Positions 40,629 through 51,192 of a stretch of 64,000 nucleotides of DNA are shown here, one piece after another. A program made the translations under genes and the position numbers. Location: NCBI GenBank assembly GCA_014058105.1, contig JACGCM010002647.1, positions 1,054,001 through 1,118,000 on the forward strand, given 5' to 3'. Each line of letters starts with the position of its first letter. Position 1 is the first letter of the stretch. The notes beneath the pieces were generated by a model. That model saw nothing but the letters and a program-made list of their open reading frames with translations. It had not been told where the DNA came from and did no database searches. This DNA comes from Kingdonia uniflora (taxonomy: Eukaryota > Streptophyta > Magnoliopsida > Ranunculales > Circaeasteraceae).

Positions 40629-42676
40629 TAGCTTCAGTAGCAGCAACCAGTCCCTTGTAGAAATATTTCCTCTCCTCCATCTCCCAGAATTCCTCTCCGA
40701 AGTGGGCCTTCATACGCTTGAGATCGGCAAGATTGACTCGCTCAGCCTTTGCTCATCGAACACCTTGGCGTGCTCCTCTGCCATCGACCTCCGCTTAGCC
40801 AACACCTGTTCACAGACATTATTCCCGAAGTTGGCATATTGCAGAGCCAGAGCCTCTTCCCTCACCTTCGCCAAATCGGCCTTGAGCTGGGCAATCCTTT
40901 TCTTCTTCTCTCCAAGATACATCTTCTTCATGTCTGCCATGCCCCCCCCCCCTACTTTATCCTCTTCATCTTTTCCTTCAACTCCTCCTTCTCAGTTGTG
41001 AGCTTCTTCTCAATGTTCTTCGAGACCAAAAGCTCATTGGCCAGACTCTACCCACCAAGCATCTGCGACTTAGTATTGAGAAAAAGCTTCTTAATCTACA
41101 TCAGATTACAACAGTGAGACCTCGATGAAGGCACCAAAGTTATTAAACGAGACAAAGTATGAAAATTTATAACCTGGTTTATCGTGCGGTGACCTTCGAT
41201 GAAGAAGGTCGATAAGCTCTTAGCCCCAACAATGCAGTGAGTAAAGTCCTCCTCTAAAGAGCCCTTCCCAACAGCGAAGGCCTCGATAGTCTGCTAAGTC
41301 TCCTCATGAGACCCACCCAACCCCCCATTAACCTTCCCCTTGGTCGACTCTTGAGAGCCCTTTTTCACAGCTAAAGTAGTCTTTGCCCTGGTCGACTTAG
41401 GTGGCAGACCTTGCGTACCAACAACATTAGCTTTTTCTCCCTCCTTGATAGAAGATTGTCAAGATGACCTCTTCGCCAGGGGAGCAGAGGCACAAGGAGG
41501 GTTGACAGCCCTTTTTTCTTATTATTGGCGAAGGACCCACTCAGCAGGGCTTCCTTCTCTGTCGTAGTATCTGTTGTGTATCCACTCAACGGGCATGAGG
41601 GGCAGACTCGAATCAGCAGCCCTCTTGTTCTTGGCAAACATTTTGCCGTTAATAAGGGGGATATTAGCTCCTTTGGTTCGAGTTCTTTTTATTCCAGCCT
41701 CTTGGAAAACACCTTCGACCTTTTCTTGATCGGCAACCAAAGAGTCAATCCGATCTTACTAATCAGTTTTGATATTGTATAACTTTTCCTGGACTTTAGA
41801 GTTTCTATCAACCTCCTTCAACGCTGCACAAAGATAAAACAAAAGACAGTTACACACGAGTTTCAAACAAACAAGCAAGACAAAATCTTCAACATACAAG
41901 TTACCTAAAGACACACCTAGGTGAAAGTACTTCCTCTTTGGAGGCTCCCCTAGATCTTTTTGGTTGAACTCATAATTCCTCAAAACAAGGAGACAATCGG
42001 TAAAGTATTGTCCCCCTGTAGACACCATCTCATAGAACAGAGGCATCCTTAAGAACTTTGCCAAGTACATGTACCCCAGCTTTTGTGGGTTCTGTTTGAG
42101 TGTGTAATATACACACAGGTCATCCACATTGATCACCTCCTCTCCCCTCTCCTTTAATCGGCCATTTATCAATCCCACCACCCTGAAGAGGTCATAGACG
42201 TTCAGATTGAACTGACTAGGGGCATCGAAGATGTTTTTCTGATCAGCTCGAAGAGGCAACTTTAATCCATTCTTTATATGTTCTCGATGGATGAGAATAC
42301 TGTCCAAAGGGACCTGGTCTGTCATTTTATAATGGTACACCTACAACCTAATGTCTTTAGGGATACCATACTTCGACTTGAAGCTCAATATCTCACTGGT
42401 CTCTGGAGACTCCCCATAGCACTCCCTATCTTGCTCCTCCACAGCTTCTGCCTCCTCTCCTTTACAATCCCCACCATTGCCACCTTCTCGATCACTTGCT
42501 TGCGGCTCATGATTAACATCTGTATCTGTCTTCTCCTTATATCTACAGCCCAGTTCTTGGACACAAGTGGTCACATCAATTTCTAGTGGTTCCACGTCCA
42601 TAAGGTTATCGAAGATTCTTTCTATATCAGCAGCGTGATAGTTAGGGTTTTACACTGGTTCACCCATTTTTTAAAC

Positions 42677-43608
42677 CTGAAAATCATATTCATTTTTTTA
42701 AGTTAGTATAATATCATATATGATACATTATATATGTTCATATGTCAGTCTCGATACTGTTGTCGAGTTTATTCTCCAACCCATCATTATTTTTATTACT
42801 ATCTAGTTCGACATTATTAAATTAGTTGTCGATACAAATTTCACATTAAAATTTTACTCAAGTTCTAACTTCAAGAACTCTTTTATATCCCTAACATATT
42901 TTGCTCGAGTGTACAGGAACTCAACACTTCTTGAAGATGCTTCATCTGCCAGACGGTTTCCCACCAAAAAGGACACGAATCCAAGCAATTTGATTTTTTG
43001 TTCTCTCCTGCACAAAATTCAGCCCAAATCAATAGGAAATCCGGCAACATATCTGCACATATCCTACGAAACCATATATCACCAGAGAGAGCCCCAAAAT
43101 CCCACCGTAATACCAACGGTAACCAAAACACACTTTCTTCCTACACCACCATCAATTACTTCACATCCTTCTTTCCCAATACTTCAATGTTATTTGCGAC
43201 ACCTTCCACATATCAAACACATCACCATATCATCACAAAACAACATAATTTCTAAAAAACTCTAAAAATGTATTTATCGATTTCTTCTAAAATCCTAACC
43301 ATTACTCAAATTCCTTCACACATATCATTCCTATAGTTTTAATCTATAATGGGTTTACAGCGAATCACGATACATGCAAACAAACATTGAATCCCAAACA
43401 AATTCTCAAAACAGAAAACTAACCTTGAATTCGCGACGCTTCCAAATCCCTTTCTTTTGCAAGTTTGGCCCTCTTGATCAAAATGCCAATCTCCTCGTGA
43501 CCAATGGTGGACAAAGACACAAGAGAGGAATACAATGAATTAGAGCTCAAACAAATAAAATTAGAATTAGTGGAGTGTGAACAGTCGCCGACCACGGGGC
43601 AATTTATA
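42677..43608 (-). promoter_or_regulatory. TATA box, leader exon and first intron of AS2 in element E
   Basis: The minus strand has TATAAATT at 43608-43601 (CCTATAAATTGCCCC). A leader exon holds a short frame (GHEEIGILIKRAKLAKERD) and ends at TTCAAG|GTTAGT (43424/43423). A 747-bp intron ends TTTTCAG at 42677. Element A has the same order on its reverse strand, with a shorter intron. Confidence 0.5.
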
Positions 43609-43629
43609 GGCCCCAGGCGACTGTTCATC

Positions 43630-44210
43630 GCACCCCTTCGCGACCTTTTGAGTAACCGAGCGTAGCGCCTCGCATGTCTTTTCTTGAAGTCCTAAACCCT
43701 TCGCCTCCTGAGTGCCAACAAGCCTACGCATTGTTGCTCCAAGCCTTCCATATACCCCTCTATCTCTTCTATTATATATGTCTTCACCAAGGCAGCTCCT
43801 ATGTAAATAAAAAGATATTATACCTCCAATTCCTTATACCTCAAAACATCACCTGCATAAGAGCACCTAGCCATTGTTCTACATGCACCTACACAGATCT
43901 TTCCTTTTTTATTCCTCTCCTATATTCTAGGGACAGTTGTAATCATAATTCAAATTCAAATAATATTCAACAATATAATTACCCACACATCAAGCATAAA
44001 TCACATTTCAACTATTCAGCATAACCCTTTTTATCAATCACAATTCCAATCATATTTGGGAACAGCTCATCCTGTAAATTTATGTTCGAGAAGACAAAGA
44101 AAGTGTAACAAAACAGTCTTTGAGACTATTTCTGACATGTGAAGGTCGATAACAAAATACAATAAATTGATCAAGCAATTTATTTTAAATAAATAAGAGT
44201 ACACGATTAT
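43630..44210. other. Spacer between AS1 and AS2 of element E
   Basis: No convincing coding frame on either strand. Corresponds to 760-1479 of element A. Confidence 0.5.
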
Positions 44211-44552
44211 TCATCTGTTAAAACCATGACAACCAACAGAACAGCCTTTACAGTCATCCCGGGCAGCAATAGTATCTTCCTCCCTCACCAACATTTTGGC
44301 ACGGTTCCTTAGACTGCCAACACGCTCTGGAGGACTTAGAATTATGAATTGTAACTGACAATGGTACAGATAATCCTCTTCAGCCACCTTCGCTTCCACC
44401 TCGCTCATCCCCACATAGTTTGGCTCCACCGGTACCAACGTCCACCCATTTACACACAGTTTACCAAAATACCGGTTCAGCAGCTCCCAATACTTGTCGT
44501 GCACACGGTTGTGAAATGCCTCCTCCTGGACCTGTGCCCGCGTCCTTACCAT
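44211..44552 (-). CDS. Reverse-strand small gene AS1 of Tat element E, 113 codons, intact frame
   Basis: ATG at 44552, uninterrupted to the stop at 44211-44213. The start is supported by a TATAAATA box about 41 bp upstream (44600-44593). N-terminus basic ([20 protein letters not shown]), aromatic middle ([17 protein letters not shown]), acidic/helical centre ([20 protein letters not shown]), and a C-terminus with closely spaced Cys residues ([12 protein letters not shown]) that might bind metal. It sits just inside the 3' LTR, antisense to pol, in the same place as AS1 of element A (433-759), with similar length and a similar Cys-ending tail. No recognised family. It is the only intact element-encoded frame I find in elements A, B, E and the copia element. 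Confidence 0.6.
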   Translation of the reverse strand: MVRTRAQVQEEAFHNRVHDKYWELLNRYFGKLCVNGWTLVPVEPNYVGMSEVEAKVAEEDYLYHCQLQFIILSPPERVGSLRNRAKMLVREEDTIAARDDCKGCSVGCHGFNR

Positions 44553-44592
44553 CTTAGCAAATTGAAGATGACTTCCTCAAGCACACAAGGGG

Positions 44593-44600
44593 TATTTATA
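44593..44600 (-). promoter_or_regulatory. TATA box for AS1 of element E
   Basis: The minus strand reads TCATATAAATACCCC, containing TATAAATA, about 41 bp upstream of the AS1 ATG; the same octamer precedes AS1 in element A. Confidence 0.55.
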
Positions 44601-44785
44601 TGAACAACTCAATACATCACAATTTCCAAGAGCCAAAGATATCAATCAATATCCATTGGACCTCTAACAACCCAGTCAACCAAACTTTGAGATCACATTC
44701 CAAGTCACACAGTAGAGTTCCTAATATAAAGGTCAGAATTTCATCTCGACACAGTAACAAGTAATTGTATCGAGAATGGGGCGAT

Positions 44786-45260
44786 TGTAGTAGCGTATTC
44801 CCCAGATTCGACAAGGAGAAGCTAATAGAGTCAGGTCAAAGATATTCTGCCATTCAAGAAGATATTAAGTTCACGCCTATAGATCTCGACCCTCCACAAG
44901 TGGTCGCTATGCTTGGTCAAGTAGAGCCATTACAAGAAGATCCACAAAATTTGCCCACGACCCACCAAAATAGGAAACCATTTATTTTTGTAATTGTCTA
45001 TATCTACTATAAATACAGGCAGAGCATATGTTAATCCGATCCGCAACTCTACTATTCTTCCACACTTTCACGTCCATACTGTTTACCAATTATAATAACT
45101 AGCACCTATTAGATTTTTATACCTAAATCCTTCTCGAGGTCGTGGTTTTTCTCAGGTTTTACTAAGTTTCCACGTAAAATCTAGCGTGTTCAATTTTATA
45201 ATTATAATTTCCTTAGTGAAGTATTGGCAAAGTTTACTTTCTGGAAAACACGTCATTACA
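44786..45260 (+). repeat. 3' LTR of Tat element E (475 bp)
   Basis: TGTAGTAGCGTATTCCCC to CGTCATTACA, preceded by a GAGAATGGGGCGAT polypurine tract (about 44772-44785) and followed by AGACC. Confidence 0.95.
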
Positions 45261-45575
45261 AGACCTTGTAGAACTTTGGGGATTATAACACCCTAGTTGT
45301 TAGAATAAGGAACGCACACATCGAGTAGTTTTGAATAGCTATATTGGCTAAGATTTTATTAAAATGCACCTATAAGATTAAGATCGTCATTTGAAGGGGT
45401 AAATTTGAGATTTAACTCTTAATTGATGAGTATTAGAATACGAACATGGTTTGATTATAACATGATTAGGAATCATTTATTTTTAGTTATCCTAAGTACT
45501 ATGATATGTCTTATATTCATTTAAAATGTTCATCAAGAATTGCTACTAATTACGATCTACATTTTTGCATAACAG

Positions 45576-46460
45576 ATGTCTGCGAGACCCTGTTACGCTG
45601 ATTACGCACCATTTCTTCTAGATGGTTCCAACTACTTTATCTGGTGTACGGATATCAAACTCTATTTGTAAATAATAAACATCTCATAGACCATTATTGC
45701 ATATAACACCAGCTCTGAAATACTCAAGGTATTAGCCATGTTAGTTATTCGCAACCACCTTCAGCAAGAACTGAAACTTGAGTACCTCTGTTGCGGGGAT
45801 CCATATGAGTTAGGGAACAACTTAAAGATACGCTTTGGTCTCTAGCAAATCATAAGGATGCCTAAAAAGCATAACCGCTAGGACAACTTGAGGCTCTGTG
45901 ACTTCAAGACAGTGGCTGACTACAACTCAGTACTCCAGAAAATTATATCTACGATGAGGCTCAGCAATGAAATTGTCTTCGAGAGTGAGATGTTGTACAA
46001 GACTCTCTCTCAATTATTTTTCCTATTCACATGCTGCTCTCAAGGACCAGTATACAAAAATGGAATTCGGAACTCATACAGATTTAATCCAACTCTTGCT
46101 CATTGATGAACAAGAGGGAAAACTTGGTATGAAGAAAAACAAGATGTACCATCCTAGAAGGAGGATATGTTCTGCTGCATGAAAGATCTTATCTGACGAC
46201 CAAAATAACCAGAGCAGGGTTCTGGAAGAGAACAGGCGGGAATCAGGTAGATTTTTGGGCCCTCAGAAGAATATCAAGTTCAAAAAGGTTGTTAAACCAA
46301 AGGAATCAAAGAAGGTCAAGAAGCCAGATGAAGAATCTCCTTACTTGAGATGTGGTATGGGACTACAAGGCACCACGGGTGACAAAAGTCAACGGAGTTC
46401 AGGCAAGCCACACCACCACTGTCATAGCTTCCATGACAATAGAGTTTGCAGTGGCTGACT
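45576..46460 (+). pseudogene. gag of the copia element
   Basis: ATG 45576 begins MSARPCYADYAPFLLDGSNY, with FIWCTDIKLYL following. This is the (L/F)-x-G-x-N-Y-x-x-W start of copia gag polyproteins. Later LRLCDFKTVADYNSVLQKII and LSNEIVFESEMLYKTLS fit the same family. A Lys-rich tail (FKKVVKPKESKKVKK) is followed by a degraded knuckle. Multiple stops. Confidence 0.75.
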
Positions 46461-46813
46461 TCTTCGGATATACTGATGCATGCATAGACCAACGTAAGGA
46501 GTGATCAGTAGTAGTATCTCAGTAGATGTATGATGTCACATATGAGAGCACTAGTATTTTCTTTTCTTTAGTTTGAAAGATTTGATTTACTTTATTTGTA
46601 CTTTTGATTATGTTGGGAACAAATCAGTTATGTTAAATAAGTGTTTGTGATATATATTCAGTATCCATCTATGAGATTTCATTTTCTTTATACTTGTGAT
46701 TATTTAAATTATTGCTTGGGATAGTAGTTAATTTGTTGCATAATAGTTTTTAATCTGCTATATACAAGTAGCCCATGGATCTCTCTGCTCATAGAGCACT
46801 GATTGATAATTGA

Positions 46814-47070
46814 ATGAGCCACGACACTTGTCTTGTTGACATTGGTACCACGCACTCGATCCCACAAGATAAACGGTATTTCTCTACCTTAGTTGCGTAT
46901 GTTGGAGACATTCAAGTTGTTACTGGGTTGGCCAAATTCATAGAGGACTCAAGGAGCATCACACTATTACTCCATAACGGTACGATACTAAGTATCGAGT
47001 ATATTTTGTTTACTAGTAAATCTCCCGAGAATTTACTAATTTTTAGGAATTTATATACATGATAACGGTT
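46814..47070 (+). pseudogene. Protease region of the copia element
   Basis: TCLVDIGTTHSIPQDKRYFS corresponds to the D-S-G-(A/T)-(S/T)-H box of copia proteases, with Ile in place of Ser, followed by GLAKFIEDSRSITLLLHNGT. Confidence 0.7.
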
Positions 47071-47960
47071 ATCAAGTAAAGATAATAGGAGATGATGAAA
47101 ACCAGATTTTATGCATCACTTATTCGCCTAACGGTCAAGAACTTATATTGGAACGATGTCCAATGTATGCCTCAAGGCTTTATTCCACTGCTTTTAGGTA
47201 TGCCAAAATATATGCAATCACTAACTTTTTTCCATTACAAGAGAAAGCGTTTAGAATTTAGCATGATCGTTTTAGGCATCATGGACAACGGATGATGAGA
47301 AAAATTATCAACAGTACCTCTGGACATTCATTCATGGGAGAGAAGATCCGAGTTCTGCAAGATTGCCTGTATAATGCCTGCTCTCAAGGAAAGCTTTAAT
47401 CCAACCTAGTAAGACCAAGGTACAATTAGAGTCTTCAGTCTTTCTCCAACGTATCCATGAAGATATATGTGGACCTATTCATCCACATAGTGGTCCGTTG
47501 AAATACTATATGATCTTAATTGACGTATCTGTGAGATGGTGAGACGTTTAACTCTTGTCATCTAGGAATATGGCATTTACACGGTTGTTTGCCTAGATTA
47601 TCCAATTGCGAGCTCATTTCTTGGATCACCCGATCAAATTTGTAAGATTTGACAGCTCTGTCAAGTTTACCTCAAAAGCTTTTGTTGATTATTGTACCGC
47701 TAATGAGATAGATGTCGAGCTTCCAGTACCCCGTGTCCATACCCAGAATGGGATGGAAAATAATCTAATCAAGCAATTGCATTTAATCACTAGGTCACTG
47801 TTATTATAATCTCAACTACCGGCCACTGCGTGAGGCCATGTTATTCTGCATACTATCACCCTGATTAGAATTCGTCCGACATCGAATAATTAATATTCCC
47901 TATTGTAACTAGCAACTGGGTTGGAGCCCAATGTTGCCCATCTAAGGATATTTGCATGTT
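47071..47960 (+). pseudogene. Integrase region of the copia element
   Basis: Degraded GAG-pre-integrase and core: KTKVQLESSVFLQRIHEDI-like, CGPIHPHSGPLKYYMILIDV (first Asp), LDHPIKFVRFDSSVKFTSKA (second catalytic region, FD in place of xD) and VHTQNGMENNLIKQL (Glu region NGxxE). Split over three frames by stops. Confidence 0.75.
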
Positions 47961-48719
47961 TCGTACAGGTGTTGATCGTACTGCCGCAGCGTACGAAGAT
48001 GGGAACCCAACGACAGCTTAGTATCTGCGTGGGATATAATTCAACGTCTATAATTTAATATTTAGAACCCTCTACAGGTAACGTATTTACTGCGAGATTC
48101 ACAGATTGTCACCTTGATGAGACGATATTACCGGCATTGGAGGAGATATGATAGTCAATGCTAAGGAAGTTTCCAAGATTAGTTGGAAAATACCATCGTT
48201 GTCTTATCTAGATCCACTAACCGCACAAGGTGACAAGGAAGTGTAGCGGATTCTACACTTACAACAGATCGTCAATGAATTGTTGGATGCATTCAATGAT
48301 ACTGCTAAAGTAACCAAGGCGCATGTACCTTCAAGTAATGCACCTACACAATTGGACGTTCTGGGAACTGGTGTACGGCCCCACAAATGAATCCAAGCCG
48401 GTGTCACGAGAGGACGCCCCGTTGCAAAGAAAGACGTTAAACCGGGGGCTAAGAAATAGTATATGGGAAAGACTAATGGTGCAGTCGGTTCAACGGGGAT
48501 TGAGCCTCCCATTGACACGGTTATAGTAGCTGCGTATCCACGTGAATCATTAGGAAACAAGCCTGGTATGGCACATGCACATAATAATCGATAGATCTCA
48601 ATTAACTTTGTTTTTAATGGCACCACGTGGGATCATTCAGAAGTAGTAGTCGACGAAATATTCATTTTTTTCGTTGTGCTCTCGGCTCTCCATCGAGGAA
48701 GATGATCCAGAGCCACTCA

Positions 48720-49620
48720 CTGCAGACGAATATAGACGTCGTATAGATTAACCAGAGTGGGGGGCTGCGATCGATGCGGAGATCAGCTCGCGAGCTAAAC
48801 GTGAAGTATTTGAACCAATACTAGGCAAGATCTCATCAAGCCTGTCGGTTAAATAGGTATTTATACGGAAACATAATGAACTTGGAAAGATTGTTAGGTA
48901 CAAGGCAAGACTAATTGCCCAGGACTTTTCTCAAAGACTTGGCATCGATTATGATAAAACCTATTCTCCAATCATAGACGATATAACATTTTGTTACTTT
49001 ATCAATCTGTCAATTATTGAGAACGAGCTTGACATGCATCTTATGGATGTAGTTACTGCATATCTTTATGGGAAATTAGATGTGGAGATCTACATGAAGC
49101 TATCATATGGATTTAAGCTTCCGGAAGCAACCAAGCCTGGCACACGGGGTGCCTACATAATAAATTGAATAAGTCACTGTACAGTCTGAAGCATTAAGGC
49201 CTTATGTGACACAACAGGCTGACTGAATATTTGAAAGTTGAGGGTTTTGCAAATAGTCATGTTTGCCCATACCTTTTCATTAAGAAAACAGATGTTGGTT
49301 TCGCCATCATTGCAGTGTACATAGATGATTTTGAATATCATCGAAACTTCGAGGGAGATTGTAAAAGCCGTCGTATACCTTAGGAAGGAATTTGAAATGA
49401 AAGACCTTGGGAAGATCATGTTTTGTCTTGGTTTGCAGATCGAACATCTTGGAAGCGGCATACTCGTACACCTGGCAACATATACCGAAAAGATCATCAA
49501 ACATTTCTTTATGGATACAGCACATAGTGCCAAGATGCTCATGTTTGCTCGTTCATTGGACAAGGACAAGGACATCTTCCACCCTCCAGACGAGGAGAGA
49601 AACTCTTAGAGCCTGAGGTA
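48720..49620 (+). pseudogene. Reverse transcriptase of the copia element
   Basis: RYKARLIAQDFSQRLGIDYD, TYSPIIDDITFCYFINL, LHLMDVVTAYLYGKLDVEIY (catalytic Asp), MKLSYGFKLPE and AIIAVYIDDF (YIDD box) occur in copia order, followed by EFEMKDLGKIMFCLGLQIEH. A frame change after YIDDF and several stops are present. Confidence 0.85.
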
Positions 49621-49629
49621 CCATATCTG

Positions 49630-50010
49630 ATCAGTACGAAAGACTGGGGTCTGTTCTATCTGAAAAATGGCAAACAAGAAATTATAGGATACACCGATGC
49701 AGGATACTTGTACGATCTAGATAAAGGCTGATCACAATCGGGTTATGTGTTTTTGTATGGAAATAAGACGATTTCATGGAGATCGGTGAAGCAGACGATG
49801 GTTGTTACATCCTCAAACCACGCGGAGATTGTTACATTTCATGAAGCTGGCAGAAAATACTTTTGGTTGTGATCCATGGTTATCACATCAATGGAAGTTA
49901 CTGTCTAAGTTTTACCTAAGATAAACCGACGACTCCGTATGGAGACAACACAGCTTACATCATTCAAGTCAAAGGCAATTTATTAAAGGCGACCAAACGA
50001 AGCACATTTC
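49630..50010 (+). pseudogene. RNase H region of the copia element
   Basis: IGYTDAGYLYDLDKG, SQSGYVFLYGNKTISWRSVK and SSNHAEIVTFHEAGRK are the standard copia RNase H blocks. Then CDNTAYI-like and HIDIR-like sequence is lost in stops. Confidence 0.8.
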
Positions 50011-50423
50011 ACCCAAATTCTTCCACATACACGAGTTACAAAAGTCGAATGAGATTGACGACGTCGTTCAATAGACAACTTAGCTAACCTGTTCACGAAG
50101 GCTCTTGCACGTCCTACATTCAAAAGATTGGTACACGAAATTGGCATGCGAAATTTACATGATTTATTATCTCATGGAGATCGACGTCAGGGGAGTAATC
50201 CCATCCTGACATGGATACATGCATGTTGTACTTTTTTTCCTGATAGTGCAATTTTTGTCCCAAGGGGTTTTACTGACTAAAGGTTTTGATGAAGTAACGT
50301 TTGCACGTCCACAACCCATACAGAGCATAGGATTGTACTCTTTCCTTGCACAACTTTTTGGTTAAGGAGTTTTTGTTATGCAGAGGTTTTAACGAGGCAA
50401 GTCGTCCTGGTATAGAATACCCC

Positions 50424-50432
50424 AAGGGGGAG
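50424..50432 (+). other. Polypurine tract of the copia element
   Basis: AAGGGGGAG directly before the 3' LTR, the usual copia arrangement. Confidence 0.75.
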
Positions 50433-50663
50433 TGTTCAGAGTTGGGTCTCGCCCAAAGTGGGAACCTAACTAGGTTGGGATGTCTCCATTGGACTCCTAA
50501 TAGGCCCATATAAGCTAGGGTTTTATGGGAAAAGTTTTACGGAGAGTCAATATATATATATATGGGTTTAGTATTGTAACCTACACAACCTCAGCAAGCT
50601 CTCTATTTCTCTCATATTACATGTGCGTGTGATTGCTAGTATAGAATTGCTTGTTATCTAATA
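50433..50663 (+). repeat. 3' LTR of the copia element
   Basis: TGTTCAGAGTTGGG to TATCTAATA, 231 bp, preceded by a polypurine tract. Contains an (AT)n TATA region near 50552. Confidence 0.8.
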
Positions 50664-51192
50664 TTTCCTATCCCAAGGGGAGCTTTATGAGCAACAAATA
50701 TAATTGAAAAAACATTTAATATGTGAGAGAAACCTTTAACATGGAAGAAAAACATTAGACCATACACAAATAGACATCAACAAAGATGTATTCCTTTCAG
50801 AATTTAGTTTCAGCCTTTGATAAAACGGTATTAAGTTTAGATATCACACTGAGCTTATCCATGGCAGTCACTAATTGTATATTGGTCGATAACTGCATGG
50901 GATGGTATGTACAAAACACCGATCACAATATTGTTGCCAATCAACAAAAAAACCAGTAAACAAATTTGCAAATGCCAACTAACCAACATAATTCACCTAA
51001 AAAAGAAAGATAAAAGTGCATCATAGATTCATAGTGATAGGGTTGGAATGAAATTTTACGTTTCTCCTTAATCTATAGACAAGGTACCGTTGATAGAAAT
51101 ACAGAAACTACTTTCTGAAAACAGCTTTCGACACAGTAAATGAAATCATTGAGTAGCAACAAACTGTCCCATAAGAAAAGAAAAACCTCTGT
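50664..51192. other. 3' flank of the methyltransferase gene
   Basis: AT-rich, no ORF. Probably includes the 3' UTR of the minus-strand gene (stop at 51193-51195) and intergenic sequence up to the copia LTR. Confidence 0.5.

Larger units (their letters stand above)
39420..42676 (-). pseudogene. Reverse-strand spliced gene AS2 of Tat element E (interrupted)
   Basis: Antisense to pol. A leader exon follows the TATA at 43601-43608 and ends at the donor 43424 (TTCAAG|GT). The intron is 42677-43423. The coding exon starts at ATG 42667 (codon 6 is TAA) and continues in frame through ATG 42601, with an acidic N-terminus (Asp/Glu/Gly-rich) and one TAG at 42341-42343. The conserved segment follows: [47 protein letters not shown]. 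An 81-bp intron (41824-41904, GTAACT...GTGCAG) matches the position of the 75-bp intron in element A. Downstream are stop-riddled sequence and a strong coiled coil (40710-41010, with KKKRIAQLKADLAKVREEAL). An acidic tail (SDLEDDVPEVP...) lies beyond a 1.05-kb TIR insertion and ends at 39419-39421. Function unknown. Confidence 0.65.
35715..45260 (+). mobile_element. Tat-lineage Ty3/gypsy element E, internally deleted, nested in the copia element
   Basis: LTRs of exactly 475 bp at both ends (TGTAGTAG...ACA), a primer-binding site, and the 5-bp target duplication AGACC at 35710-35714 and 45261-45265. Inside are a gag-leader remnant, Ty3 RNase H, archaeal-type RNase H, integrase, then on the opposite strand AS2 and AS1, and a polypurine tract. 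Gag proper, protease and RT are missing. By eye the LTRs differ at roughly one base in eight, so the insertion is old. It carries its own nested TIR element (39579-40628). Confidence 0.95.
33668..50663 (+). mobile_element. Ty1/copia retrotransposon with Tat element E nested inside
   Basis: LTRs 33668-33915 and 50433-50663 are similar across their length (AATAGGCCCATA, AAGCTAGGG, TAGTATAGAATTG). The interior carries gag, protease, integrase, RT and RNase H in copia order (integrase before RT). TTTC immediately precedes the left LTR and follows the right LTR, a 4-bp match. Without nested element E (35715-45260) and its 5-bp duplication the element would be about 7.4 kb. All frames are broken. 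Confidence 0.85.

Noticed and set aside
42909..43265. 118-codon plus-strand ORF.
   Set aside because: Falls in the AS2 leader intron of element E, antisense, low complexity, no motif.
48204..48626. 140-codon minus-strand ORF.
   Set aside because: Lies antisense within the integrase-RT interval of the copia element, has no motif, and is best explained as a shadow of decayed pol.
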